A stretch of 64,000 nt of DNA. Source: Botryotinia globosa (Eukaryota > Ascomycota > Leotiomycetes > Helotiales > Sclerotiniaceae). The DNA is taken from contig RCSZ01000003.1 of the NCBI GenBank assembly GCA_014898425.1, forward strand, positions 434,001 to 498,000, written 5' to 3'. Each line of letters opens with the position of its first letter. Position 1 is the first letter of the stretch. Positions 1-12,121 of this stretch are shown piece after piece. The position numbers and the translations under genes were made by a program. The notes beneath the pieces are model-generated. The model worked only from the letters and a program-made list of their open reading frames with translations. It had not been told where the DNA came from and searched no databases.

Positions 1-803
1 ATCTGTATTTTGGTTCGAACTAGAACATCCAGTTCGAACTGGATAACAAATTTAACGATAATGGCCATGAGTATCACAGACAGGAAAGCGAATTGTATAT
101 CCCTTCTCTTGACCAGCAAGTTTGAAGTGAATGTAATCTTACATATTCCAATGATAATCGAGCTGAAAAGCTTACGTCTGCAGTTTCTTCATAATGACGA
201 AAACCTCGATCGTTACAATGTACGTTCTCGAGCATTTCTCCCGACTCGATATGGATATTTGAACCATACTTCAATGTCACAAAGGCTCCCCCCTACAATT
301 TCAAACGCCAATATCAAACACGGTAGTCCATCAACATATATTCTCCAAAACAAGTTCGACTATTGTGGTACCCTCTAAGCAAAAACCTACGGGCAAAAGG
401 AACGTGCAATGCATCTGCCCATCTAGAGCCGTCATAACAAACGGGTATCAGAATCAGCTGCATATGAATTAGATAATTTGTGTAACTCTCACAAATTATT
501 CCAGGACCCTCATGTACTACTCGAAGTCACTTTATATCATTTACAAAGAATGAGTAGTTTATTTGCCTACCAATTGATTCCCCTAACACAAGAATCTCGT
601 CCAAAAAATGAACGATTCAATATATACCATGAAGTTAAGCAATCCATTCGTTCATAAAGACCATACGCTATATCTGCAATACCAATGCAACCTCGCTGTC
701 CGTGAACTCCATAGCTACCTGCCAAGCTAACAATGTAGCTGAAAATCCCTCAACTCCCTTCATCAATATGGTCCATTGTCAAGGGTAGCTGTAAACTACA
801 AGA
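1..803. other. 3' flank of Ada3 gene, no gene seen
   Basis: No supported coding region. Open frames here are short and without recognisable domains or splice context. A perfect 14-bp palindrome (CCAGTTCGAACTGG) lies at 29-42, with its GTTCGAAC core repeated at 13-20. The right part must contain the terminator of the minus-strand Ada3 gene. Confidence 0.6.
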
Positions 804-2927
804 CTATTCTTCTTCTCCATCATCATCCCACCCATCCTTTTCTCTCCGAATGAATTCGCTCATAATTTCAGGCTTGAAGATTGAGCTACCCTCGTCCTTC
901 GCACGAGGCACTTTGCCTAAATTCCGTTCATCATCAAAAACTGCCCCAATATTTTTGATCCACTTTTGACGCTTTTCCATCAATGATTTGGTCATATCAC
1001 CAAGACCCGGTCTTGCTGTACCAGCAGCGCCATTGACAGCTTGATTACCACCGCCAGCACCGCCAGCTTTCTTGTTCTTTTTTGTCTTTCCGATTGTGCG
1101 GGATCGTTTGGTATAGGCTGCGTTTACTTGACCGTCAAGATCTTCAAGGATAGTTTGGTATTCTTGATGAGCCATACGCTCCTTCGTGATTTCCTGTAAT
1201 CGAGCCTTACGTGCGCCGTTAATAATCGATTGCTCTTTGAGTTTGGCTTGGAGGAAACGAAGTCGCGCGGCTATCTCGTCATCGTAATGAGCATCGTAAT
1301 CGGGCTCGGCATCAGGGGGTAGAAATCCAATATGTCGAAGCTCTTGTTTAATCCTTTCATCTATTTGCGCATGATCAAGCTTTGGGTGGGTTGCTTTCTT
1401 CCATGATTCTGATGCTGATTCAGCCATAAAAGTTGCAGGGGGTAATGGAGATGTTTCGCTATGCTGGCTTGGTTCCCCCATGTCGCCATTCATTTCACCA
1501 TTGAAACTACCTTCGCCATTGCTCACACCGTTGGTCATAGGTTTGTCTTCGGAAGGAGCCGCTCTATTTTCCGGTCTCAAAGTTGCCAATAGTCTCGATA
1601 ACATTGGGCCAGCAGAAATTTGATCCGTCTCTGCTATTGCATCATCAATTTCATCAATGCTTCCACGGGCTTGATTTGGTGGTAATTTATCTCGCCCTTG
1701 ATTTGGTGTATCAACTGACATGGCGCCATCTTCCTCAGCCCAGACTTCGGTATAGTGCTTCTTTCCACGTCTAGGAATCATGAATGGATTCACACGATCA
1801 CCACGTTCACGTAGAAATGCGAGGTCTTCTTCCGTGAATGGCCGAAAGTATGGCTCCAGATATGTCGCAAAAGTATTAGCTTGTACTTGGTTTGTGGGTT
1901 TCGCGTTGCTGAAATCTTTGTCGGGTGGTGTTCCAGGGATAAGATCATGAAGATCATTCCTCGGGTAGGCTGCTACAGAATAAACCTTCTTTTTTTCTTC
2001 CTCACTCATCCTGGGGTCTCCAGGTTTTATTTTTGTAATTTCGTAGACCGTTGGATCAGGAAACGTAGATGGATCTGCTCCAAATGTCTGGTAATTGGCG
2101 ATTTTGGGTGCTGGAGGAGGTTGATGTTCATCGGAGCTGGACTCGTCTTCGGCAGTGCCATTTGGTTTCGTATCCGTGTTCATACCTGCTGTTGGTGTTG
2201 CAGGAGCAGGCGGTGAAAGCGACGAGCTTATTGAATCGTTGTCTCGTTCTTTTGATACTTTTCTATGATGCTTATGTGTATGGTCACGGCTTGGAACGGC
2301 GACTTCTGCAAGTGAATTGAATTAGCGAGGTACGGTTTGAAGTAAAGTTCAAGATCAATGATTTACTAATCTGTATACCGTATCGAAAGGTGACTTACCA
2401 ATATTGGATCCATCTTGTGGTGCCAAACCATGGGCACCATGTGTCAATGGCCGCTCTTCTCTAGCATTACTGACATCCTTTCTCTTTTTGATTTTGTGAG
2501 CCTTGTGTCTCCCACGCTCATCTTCATCCGCCTGGTCTCTCCTCATTCTTTCTTTCAATTCTTCGTCTCGCTTTTCAATTTCCAGTTCCTCGTTCCTATC
2601 CTTCCTTGATTGTGCCAGAACTCGCATACCCTTGTCGCATACCGCAGCACGTTCATCTATGCTTGCAGCTAATCTTTCCATACGTTGCATAAGCGCCTCG
2701 AGCTCTCTTGAGTTGGGAATTGCGGAAGCATGTTGATCGACAATTTCATCTGCTACTGAAGTTCTGAGAATACTAATTGGAATTTGTGTGTAGGGAGTTT
2801 TTCCAGCGTCAGAAGGCGCGACTGAGCTCGCGGTACCTACTAGACTTGGTGTTGTGTTTCGACTTCGAGATTGGCGGGGATCCCGACCCTTCTTTCCCGT
2901 TCCCTTTTGACTTGCCATGGGGGGCAT
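804..2927 (-). CDS. ngg1: Ada3/Ngg1, SAGA/ADA histone acetyltransferase subunit
   Basis: Two exons on the minus strand, join(804..2305, 2399..2927), give 676 aa. The intron (2306..2398) has a GTAAGT donor and TTGCAG acceptor and splits a Glu codon, restoring a single frame across an HKHHRK-rich segment. The N-terminal third is basic and has a heptad-like coiled coil (about aa 75-150, rich in E/K/R). The C-terminal half carries the Ada3 signature: a block around aa 325-365 with [17 protein letters not shown], then a helical segment about aa 498-560 containing [10 protein letters not shown] and [12 protein letters not shown]. Ada3 links Gcn5 and Ada2 in the SAGA/ADA coactivator HAT module in the nucleus. 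Recognition is from family memory. The length is similar to other filamentous ascomycete Ada3 proteins. Nothing looks broken. The ATG at 2927 is the first in frame and sits immediately before a basic [13 protein letters not shown] start. Confidence 0.9.
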
Positions 2928-4564
2928 TGTAATGACAGGCGCAAGTGTATGAGATATATGTGGAAAGGGACTTTGAGACTCTAGAATCTAGTCGGATTGT
3001 GCGTTTATTGTGTCAGTTTGTTGAATTTCGGTAGGGCCTTGACATCAGTTTGATTTCTAACAACTAATCTATAAAGGAATAATCAACAAGTATTGAATAT
3101 CAAAATCATGGATAAATATCAAATGCTATGGATGTTGTTTACTTTCTTGTCAGATGTGGAGTTAGGTACCTAGGCTACCTAGGTCGTGATGATTGCTTAG
3201 TTGAATTACAGTGGAGCTAGCCCGTTGAAGATAAGGCTAGGTGAATAGTTATTCCGATTGTCTATCGGCACGTGATATACAGGGAACAACACCTCATGAT
3301 TTCTAATTGGTTGAGCTACATTTTGCTTCAAGATTCTCCTAAATTCATTGGCGTTTTGCATTTGGCTGGCTGAAAGATCGTCAGAATGGCGCCATTACGT
3401 ATTGTTGATCCGATTGATACATATTTGAGACGCCAGTGGTGTTGAAAAAAGTATATTGAAAATACCGTATACCAATACGAGAGACTCAAAGTCATACAAT
3501 ACGTTACAATGACGAGGGGGGATGCACTGAGTACAACGAGATGTTGTATTACTGTATTTCTTTCTCTTTCTCTAGAGTCTAGATGTTGTATCAATACATA
3601 ATGGACTACAAGAACATGTTGTACTGTACTGGAATTTATGTTTTTGTTTTCTAGATTCTAGATGTTATTTGAGTACAGAGTGGTACTGTACTGGAATTTA
3701 TTCATTTTTTACATTCTAGATGCTATATGAGCACAGACTGGCTTACAGTGAAATGTGATTGATATGTACTGTACTTCCTTTTTATTCTCTAGAGCAATAT
3801 GAGATGAGTACAGAACGGAATGCAACAAGTTGTGATAATGTCATCTCCACTCCCTACCGGTAGTTTAGATGCGATATATGCACTGCACCCATCATACATA
3901 CCTAGTGACCCGATATATCTATACTATGTGAAGATTTCATACTGGAACCCAAATGTGTAATACATAGGTACATATCATTCACATCAAATTTCCTCTCAAA
4001 ATCTTACTCAAGGCCTCACATCCTCTCTCTCTCTCTCTCTCTCTCTCATTCTTATCAATAATCAGCAATGCAATGTCATCGGGGGAAGTTCCTTCTAACG
4101 AGCATGAAACCTAAGACCAAAAACTTTCCGAGATGAAAATTGTGGGTGTCAAACGTGGAGCGAAAAGATGATCAAGCTTTTTCGCTAGCCGCCCATGCAT
4201 ACTAGGTATCCTCCCTGGTCTTCCTGACTCTCCGAATCTCCCTACTTTTGGTATATCCTGTTGTATGAACAGTATGAGTACGAAAATATATCCATCAGAA
4301 TCCTTCCACAATTGTTAGAAAACATCCAAAAATTCAAGAATCTCGTTCTACAATTCACTTTATGGTAATTGTAACCATCTTACAGTTTGCCGAAGGGTCT
4401 TTGCCCGGCGCAATAGATCCTGCGCGCTATTTATTTTGAAAATGGGTAAGTCTCCGTTTCAGACAGTCCCCCCATAGATTATATGCTTGGCGCCGAGATG
4501 TCAAGAATCTTGGCTATCCTTGGATTTCAATTCCTCTCCAAGTTCTATATATATTCACTAACAA
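2928..4564. other. Intergenic, divergent promoters of Ada3 and RING genes
   Basis: No gene seen in 1.6 kb. It holds a degenerate tandem repeat (3577-3850, listed separately), a (CT)n run at 4022-4047 and the divergent promoter regions of the Ada3 gene and the RING gene. An open frame at 4111-4311 (-) has no recognisable features. Confidence 0.6.
3577..3850. repeat. Degenerate tandem repeat, about 4 units
   Basis: Four diverged units start near 3577, 3656, 3714 and 3787. Each starts with a variant of CTAGATGTTAT and carries GAGTACAGA and TACTGTACTGG motifs. Unit length varies between 58 and 79 bp. It is not coding. Confidence 0.6.
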
Positions 4565-6528
4565 ATGAAAGCTTTGAAAGAAGTCGATAATTCCGTGTAT
4601 GTGCAAGCAGATCTTCATTATTCACTCCTGTTGTCCGATTCTGGACGCTCTACTGAATACGAAGTCGTGTTTTTTTTGTCAAGAAAACCGAAATTCTGTT
4701 ATCGTCGTCCCCATCAACCTCTCTCTCTACCTCGCTCTTCATGTCTATGCCGATCAATCAACACGCATTTCCACACCACAAAATCTCAGACATCTACTAA
4801 TAATTGTATCACAGTCTACTTTTTCCGGATGAAGAATGGAATAACCTGGCCACAAATGATCAGCTCACGAGCGTCATTAATCAGTTGAATGTATGTTATG
4901 GGACGATTAAACAAAGTATCGATCTAATGTGTCAATAGCCAAACATATCTTATGCAGAGACCATTACCGATAACTTACAAACATTATCAACTCACAATGC
5001 AGATGCGAGCGGTGCAATAGGCGGCTTTCTTTACGTGCCAGATCTGGACGATCAACACACATGCTACAACATTTCAAAGCAATATGTTCCTTCAAATGCT
5101 ACTCGACAAGCCAATCTCCCAGCAACAGATTTCACGTTAATTGCGCTAGCACCTTGGATCAGCATAGAATGTACAAAAGGCTATTTAGCTGCAGCACGAC
5201 AAGACCCAATACGAGCTTTCATCTTCTATCCACCAGATAATAGTACAAGTCGACCACCAGCAATCAGCTCGGATCAGTGGGCACTTGAAGACGGTGGAAC
5301 CTGGAAGTCTAGAAACAAATATCCGGTATACGCTGTTCCTGGAAGTGTTGGACAGAGGATGATGCGCGAAATAAGTCTATATTCCGGCAATCTTACAGAC
5401 GTACCAAACGGTCATGAACTATCCACATTCCCAGGAATTGACCCTCGAGATTACGTACGAGTGTATACGCAGCTTAGCGTGACTCATGGCACAAATCTCC
5501 CCAACTTGTGGGAATTTTTGTTAATTATTGTTGCTGTACTGGCCTTTATGCTCGCAATCACTTCCGGCTCTATGCATTATCTCCAGAGAAGTCGAAGGCG
5601 GGCTTTAACAAGACGAGTGGAAATCGGGGAGGTAAACTTGGAGGCACTGGGTATCAAGCGACTCACTGTTCCACAAGAGATCATCGATCAGATGCCTATA
5701 TTTACGTATCATTTTGTTGGACAGCCTGCTTTGGTGCATCTACATTCAAGTACAGTCGAGGGGATCCATGCCCAAAAAAGGGTCTCCGCGGAGGCAAATG
5801 AAATCTCATTTTGCGATGACTCGGCATCCAAGGCATTATCACCAACTGTTATCATACCCAACTTGGGAAATTCTCCACTTTTCATCTCAGATCTGGGGAG
5901 ACGAGCTGTGATATTCTCTCAGCCTACATGTCCTGTTTGTTTAGATGACTTCGAAAGTGGAACTACATTGATTCGCGAGTTGCCGTGTGGTCATATATTC
6001 CATCCGGAATGTATCGATCCTTTTCTTGGCAATAATAGTTCATTATGTCCTCTGTGCAAAAAGAGTGTCTTGCCTATCGGACAATGCCCAATAGAGATCA
6101 CCAACGCAATGGTCAACAGAGAAAGGAATATGCGAAGATTGAGATCTCGTATCACTATAGCAGAGGATAATCATGATATTCAGGCTGGTAAACCGAGGTT
6201 TCTTCCCGGCGCTAGTTTCAATAGGCGAGTATTTAATACTTCGACAGTCCAAACGAATAATGTACAAACGACAGTTGCATCACCGATCGCGACGGGACCG
6301 CCATTGATGAAAAGTGCAACACACTCTCAACCACAGGCCAATAGTGTACTAGGAGTCGAGGTGTTACAAAACAACCTTTCCCGGCGAGAGAGAGCCCAGC
6401 AACGAATTCAAGAACTTGCAGCACAAGAGCCTTCGATAGAAGACCCCGACTTGGTCCAAACGCGGCATCGATCACTTTGTAGGCGCTTCTCAACTTCATA
6501 CTCTTTCCAAACTAACGAGCCACGATAG
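4565..6528 (+). CDS. Membrane PA-TM-RING-H2 type E3 ubiquitin ligase
   Basis: The secure part is join(4815..4890, 4939..6528). The 48-nt intron 4891..4938 (GTATGT...TAG) joins in frame. An N-terminal luminal/extracellular region with N-glycosylation sequons resembles a degenerate protease-associated domain. It is followed by one membrane span (about aa 229-251, LLIIVAVLAFMLAITSG), a basic juxtamembrane stretch (RSRRRALTRR), and a RING-H2 domain at about aa 367-410: CPVC, then CGHIFHPEC, then CPLC (C3H2C3 zinc ligands complete). This is the plan of PA-TM-RING ligases acting in the endomembrane system. The tail is polar and low complexity. The first exon is uncertain: 4565..4596 with donor GTATGT and acceptor at 4814 keeps frame (565 aa total), but gives no signal peptide, which such proteins normally have, so the true start may differ. 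Confidence 0.72.
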
Positions 6529-7262
6529 TCCGTCGCGCATTATCCAAAACTTTCCCCGGCTATTCTTAGGGGCCCAACTGTAAATATTAATGATTTGATG
6601 AGCATTTCAGCGTGACAAGGTTGTTCTTGTCAATGTCTGGAGTTTTATACCATGTATCTATTGTGCGTTTGAAGGGCAAAGGGGATTAGGGCTGGTTAGG
6701 AATTGGTGTTTCGGGAGAAATATTGGCAATGGTCCAATTATTCGGAACTTGTTTGAACCATTGGCGCATTATACGGAAAGCTGTTGAACCAGTCACAGCA
6801 GGCAGAGTCTTCAGAAGAAGCATTCATTTTTCTTTTGAGATGTACGATGGATTGGTTGGAAAAGAAACGTTTTAAGAGGTACTAAAGTAGGTACGATAAT
6901 TCAAAATTAGTTATGCAATGCATGTACTTTGTACAACCGACAGCGCAACACCGTGGTACCTCTTCGTCGATGATGTGAATGGATCGCCCTCTACCTCTCT
7001 ACCTCTACCTCTACCTCTATCCTTAATCTTGAAAATGATTCTTTAAGGTCTCGACTTTGCCAAAATTTAGGTGACACATCCATCCTTGTCATAATCTTCC
7101 CTTATCAGTTAGATAGAACAGAGGGGTGTGACTTATCTCTAAATCCTTAGCAAAACTTAGCATTTGAGAAGCTCTAATAAATTATGTCTAATATTCTACA
7201 AAACATCATCTAATGCAATTAATCATATTCAATTGAAGAGGAGATACATAGCAGTATCAAAG
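6529..7262. other. Intergenic, RING terminator and urease promoter
   Basis: No gene seen. A short CTACCT-type repeat lies near 6990-7020. The rest should carry the RING gene terminator and the urease promoter. Confidence 0.55.
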
Positions 7263-10105
7263 ATGCATCTCATACCTAAAGAAGTAAGTCCAGACCCTTA
7301 TCGCAGCAGCGTTCAAGCAAAGGAATTAATTTTTGGGATCAACAAAACAGATAGATAAGCTTGCTATCTCTCAGCTTGGTCTGCTGGCACAACGAAGACT
7401 TGCGCGAGGAGTAAAGCTCAATCATTCCGAAGCAGTTGTGAGTTCATTCAAGCACTCGAAAATATGTTATGAGATTGTGACTAATTGATACAAGGCGCTT
7501 ATAGCAAATAATCTTCAAGAGGTCTGGCGACCGTCTCTCCCCCAATAGCAAGAAAAGAAAAGAGTACGAACTGACGACATCAAAGCTCATTCGCGATGGA
7601 AATCATACAGTGGCAGATCTCATGTCAATTGGCGCAACGATGCTCGGGCGTCGTCATGTCCAACCTGCGGTTTGCTCGACTCTTACGGAAATTATGGTCG
7701 AGGGCACTTTTCCAACAGGAACATACTTGGTGACGGTACATCATCCAATTAGTACAGATGATGGAGATCTGGCGAAGGCTCTCTATGGAAGCTTTCTTCC
7801 AATTCCGGATATAGATCTTTTCCCATTGCCATTGGATGCGGAATACGAATCGAACAAACGGCCTGGTGCTTTAATTACTGTAAAAGGTAAGGTAAAGCTG
7901 AATGAAGGTAGAAAGAGAATAAAATTGAGAGTGACAAGCAAGGGAGACAGACCAATACAAGTGAGTCTAAGATTTTAAATTGATGGTAACTTGCTCATAT
8001 TCGCAGATTGGATCTCATTATCATTTCATTGAGACAAATCCACAACTTGATTTTGATCGCATCAAAGCATATGGTTACAGACTCGACATTCCAGCCGGTA
8101 CTTCTGTTAGATTTGAGCCTGGAGACACTAAAACCGTAGGACTAGTAGAAATTGGTGGCAACAGAGTCATCCGTGGTGGAAATCACGTTGCTACCGGGAA
8201 AGTAGATATTTCACGAGTGGAAGAAATTTTAGTCAATCTTCAAGAGGCAGGATTCGCGCATACCCCAGATCCAAGTGGAGATGCTGCATTCATTGATACA
8301 TTTGAAATGGATAGAACAGCATACGCAACTATGTTCGGACCAACTGTAGGTGATACTCTTCGTCTAGGTAATACCGATCTTTGGATCAAGGTTGAGAAGG
8401 ATTTGACTTTTTACGGCGATGAATGTAAGTTTGGTGGTGGTAAAACTTTACGAGAAGGTATGGGCCAGGCTACAGGTATACCTGATGATATATCATTGGA
8501 TCTCGTTATTGTTAATGCTTTGATTGTTGATTGGACTGGTATTTATAAAGCCGATATTGGTGTCAAGAACGGTATAATAGTAGGTATTGGTAAAGCTGGA
8601 AACCCAGATGTGATGGATGGCGTCAGTCCAAATATGATCGTTGGATCATGTACAGATGTTATTGCTGGGGAAGGCAAAATTATTACTGCTGGTGGCTTCG
8701 ACACTCATATTCACTTCATCTGCCCTCAACAAGTCAATGAAGCTATGTCGTCTGGTATTACAACGATGCTAGGAGGCGGCACTGGCCCAAGGTAAGTGAA
8801 ATGAAAACTTTTGCTATATGCCATCTAATATGTAAATAGCGCTGGAACTAGTGCTACAACCTGCACACCTGGAAAAAATTACATGCGACAAATGCTTCAA
8901 GCTTGTGATACCATGCCAATTAATGTTGGAATAACAGGCAAAGGAAATGATAGCGATCCTGCTGCACTCCGTGAGCAGGTTATTGCTGGAGCTTGTGGAC
9001 TGAAATTACATGAGGATTGGGGCACTACACCTTCGGCTATTGATTCTTGTCTCACGGTTTGCGATGAACTCGATATTCAATGTTTGATTCATACCGATAC
9101 TCTAAACGAGTCAGGGTTTGTTGAATCTACGATTGCTGCATTCAAAAATCGTGCTATTCACACTTATCATACAGAAGGAGCTGGCGGTGGCCATGCGCCT
9201 GATATTATTAGCGTTGTCGAGCATCCGAACGTCCTCCCTTCCTCTACCAATCCAACAAGACCTTATACTAGGAATACGCTCGATGAGCATTTAGACATGC
9301 TTATGGTTTGTCACCATCTTTCCAAGAATATTCCCGAAGACGTCGCTTTTGCAGAATCACGAATTCGCGCCGAAACGATTGCAGCTGAAGATATTCTCCA
9401 TGATCTGGGAGCAATCAGCATGATGTCTTCTGATTCCCAAGCAATGGGTCGTTGTGGAGAAGTTATCATGAGAACATGGAATACAGCCCACAAAAACAAA
9501 GTACAACGCGGTGCACTCGGAGAAGATCTAGGTACTGGAGCAGACAACTTTAGAGTCAAGAGATACATTAGCAAGTACACGATTAATCCGGCACTTGCTC
9601 AAGGTATGGGACATATTATTGGCAGTATTGAAGTTGGAAAGCTTGCAGATCTGGTCGTTTGGGATCCAGCTTGGTTTGGAACTAAGCCTACTACAATCAT
9701 TAAGAGTGGTATGATCGCTTACGCTCAAATGGTAGATCATCCTCCACCCATGTTTTCTCACATTTTTTGCTAATCGGATTTTAGGGCGATCCTAACGCTT
9801 CCATCCCAACTGTCCAACCCATCATCTGCCGCCCCATGTTTGCACCCCTAGTCCCTTCTACATCTATTCTCTTCGTTTCCGAATCATCAATTTCTTCAGG
9901 TACAATCGCAACATATGGCTTGAAGAGCCGTGTAGAGGCAGTGAAGAATTGTAGAATAGTTGGAAAGAAAGATATGAAGTTCAATGATCAGATGCCGAAG
10001 ATGAAGGTCGATCCGGAAAATTATAGAGTCGAGGCAGATGGTGTACATATTGTTTGTGAGGCGGCGGAATGGTTGCCATTGGGTCAAAATGCTTATGTTT
10101 ATTAG
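7263..10105 (+). CDS. ure: Urease, single-chain fungal type
   Basis: Seven exons, join(7263..7283, 7351..7437, 7495..7521, 7586..7960, 8007..8791, 8840..9731, 9785..10105), give 835 aa, the expected length of fungal/plant fused gamma-beta-alpha urease. It hydrolyses urea to ammonia and carbamate in the cytosol, using a di-nickel centre. All metal and catalytic residues are present, each shifted by three from jack bean numbering: H404 and H406 (DTHIH), carbamylated K487 (GLKLHEDWG), H516, the [12 protein letters not shown] loop, catalytic H590 (MVCHHL) and D630 (MSSDSQ). The start MHLIPKE matches the conserved gamma-domain beginning. Exon 3 is only 27 nt, and the intron after it starts with the unusual donor GTCTGG. 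All other introns have ordinary GT-AG ends. It needs accessory proteins UreD/F/G, which are not in this window. It appears intact and functional. Confidence 0.96.
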
Positions 10106-10370
10106 AGGGGGTTTCTCTTGGCACTGGAAAGACAGAACCAAGCTCGTTTATGTGAAATGAGTATTTCGTGTATAGGGGTTGGTTGAAAGGATAGTATTTA
10201 GCTCTAATGATAGTTACAATTTTTGTTTTCCACTGATCATATTGCGATTGCCGTTGTCTTTTCTTCGTAAATATGATTTCTATCCTTGCAGTCCATTTGG
10301 GCGTAGGAGTTTCTATAATCTATTCGAGAGCTCATCCCATGGTTGTGGAAACGAGTAGTACTCATTCTCG

Positions 10371-10418
10371 TCAATTCTCGTCAATTCTCGTCAATTCTCG
10401 TCAATTCTCGTCAATTCT
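10371..10418. repeat. 10-bp tandem repeat (TCAATTCTCG)n
   Basis: Nearly five perfect copies of TCAATTCTCG, just downstream of the urease gene. Confidence 0.9.
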
Positions 10419-10717
10419 TAAATTCTCTGCTGGGTTCCAAGTCCACTGATTTCTATTAATGGGAAATCTATGATGTTCTGATTAGTTACCAGGCAGAATA
10501 TAGGTAATTTATCTAGGTACATTGTAAGATTACTTCTTGATAAAGTCGTCGAGATAGATAATCTTGAATATCGACGCGGAGAGATTTCATTGCGGGTTGA
10601 ACTCTGCGGGAAATTCCATTGGTGTCGCTTGAAGTGGATGAATGCACTGCGGCGAAAAGTAACCCTGCGACTGGTGTTTTAACGGGGGGATGATTTTGTG
10701 TTTTCGATATTTTACTT

Positions 10718-10834
10718 CTGTATATCTGTATATCTGTATATCTGTATATCTGTATATCTGTATATCTGTATATCTGTATATCTGTATATCTGTATATCTG
10801 TATATCTGTATATCTGTATATCTGTATATCTGTA
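10718..10834. repeat. 8-bp tandem repeat (TATCTGTA)n
   Basis: About 14.6 uninterrupted copies of an 8-mer, TATCTGTA. Because 8 is not a multiple of 3, the minus strand reads as a repeating YRYTDIQI peptide in several frames, which is artefactual. The copies are almost identical, pointing to recent expansion. Confidence 0.95.
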
Positions 10835-11525
10835 GAGCTTTTTGAAGCATGGTTGGATAGATAGCCAGATAGCCAGATAGATAAATAAATAGATAAATAG
10901 ATGGATTCTATAATTTGTAGCTGAGCTATGAGGTAGATGTAGTAGCATACGACGGCTAGATGTAATGATGGAAGAAGGTTCATGGGGTACATGTAGTGGG
11001 AATTTAGAGGGGGAAATTTAGGGGATGGTATACCGTGTGAGTTTATTCGTGATGTGGGAAGATGAATTTATTTATTTATATTTTTGTTTTTTATATAAGA
11101 TAGATACTGGGAATGTAGGATGTTAATTTTGTTTGAAATCTATTATATATGTGTATGTGTTTTGTAGATAGATAGGTAGGTAGGTAGCAAGGAAGTCATG
11201 AAAACGCATATGTAGTGAGCGAGAGATGTTTGTGAAGAGTAGACTCAAGTAAAGAATGCAGATTTTGAAGGTAAGGTAAGGCAAGGTATATAGATAAAAA
11301 TAGGGATTAGATCGATACTTCCAAGTGTTCTCATTGAGAATTGAAACGAGATGATGACAATTTTCCCACATTCCATGGATCGTATATTTTCCTGCTGCAT
11401 CTCTAAAGTGAGAAGTAAAATGCACATATCTCAATATCTACCTAGGTACCGAACGCACGCAAACACGTGGTTCACCACACCAAACTCGAAAGTCGAAACC
11501 CCTTCCCCAATCAACCCTCAACCCA

Positions 11526-12121
11526 CTAATAATTACACAAAAAATAATTCATCGCAACTGGTTCTCCCAAGCCCGCCATCTGCTGCCACGCATCCAAATC
11601 AAAGCGCAAGCGATGCAAATTACTCAGCGGTTTCCCGGCCGCGGGCGCGTATTTCGCAGCGTCGAAAGTCGCCGGCTGTTCGAATAGGTAGAAGGAGTAG
11701 CGATGCGGTGCACTGCCTGGAGGAGGAGTGGGACTGGTGTAGTTGGCGATGAAGGGAGAGCTGGTGGTTAGCTGGCCGCTGGGGCTGGCGGTGTAGTGCG
11801 GTTGGATCCAGTGGAGGACGGGGCCGAGGAGGGGGAGGGAGGGGGAGGGCGCGTCGAGATCGAGCATGATGAGGAGGTAGGTGGGGGAGGGGGTTGGGGT
11901 TGGGGTGGGGAGGGATAATGAGGGGGGGTTTTGGGCTTCTGTGGGATGGGTTAGAGGTTTAGTTTTGGACAGTTTGGATTTGGGAAAGTGCAGAGGTTAC
12001 CTGATCGGGGAACGTTTTGCTTGGGGGTGATGGATTTGTCGTTGTAGGTGACGTTTAGTAGTTTGGAGGGATCGTTTTCGATGCTTTGGAGAGCGCGCTT
12101 GACACATGTGTTGGCGGGCAT
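11526..12121 (-). CDS. PEBP-family (phosphatidylethanolamine-binding) protein
   Basis: Two exons on the minus strand, join(11526..11938, 12001..12121), give 177 aa. The intron 11939..12000 (GTAACC...CCACAG) splits a Glu codon. PEBP hallmarks appear in order: an N-terminal helix with ND(P)SKLL and VTYNDKSITP, the DLDAPSPS ligand-site motif (family DPDAP), LHWI, and the GSAPHRYSFYLFEQP motif (family GPHRYVFLLFEQP). The C-terminus is RFDLDAWQQMAGLGEP and NYFLC. A proline-threonine-rich loop replaces part of the strand before DLDAP. The start is the first ATG of the exon (MPANTCVKRAL). In fungi these proteins resemble carboxypeptidase-Y inhibitor Tfs1/Ic, but the substrate here is unknown. No clear signal peptide is seen. 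Confidence 0.85.

Larger units (their letters stand above)
10106..11525. other. Intergenic between convergent urease and PEBP genes
   Basis: No gene seen. It contains the 3' flanks of two convergent genes and two tandem repeats (10371-10418 and 10718-10834). Long open frames crossing the second repeat are repeat translations, not genes. Confidence 0.7.

Noticed and set aside
10513..10992. Open frames with repeating YRYTDIQI peptide on the minus strand
   Set aside because: Translation of the 8-bp repeat in all three frames; no flanking coding signal.
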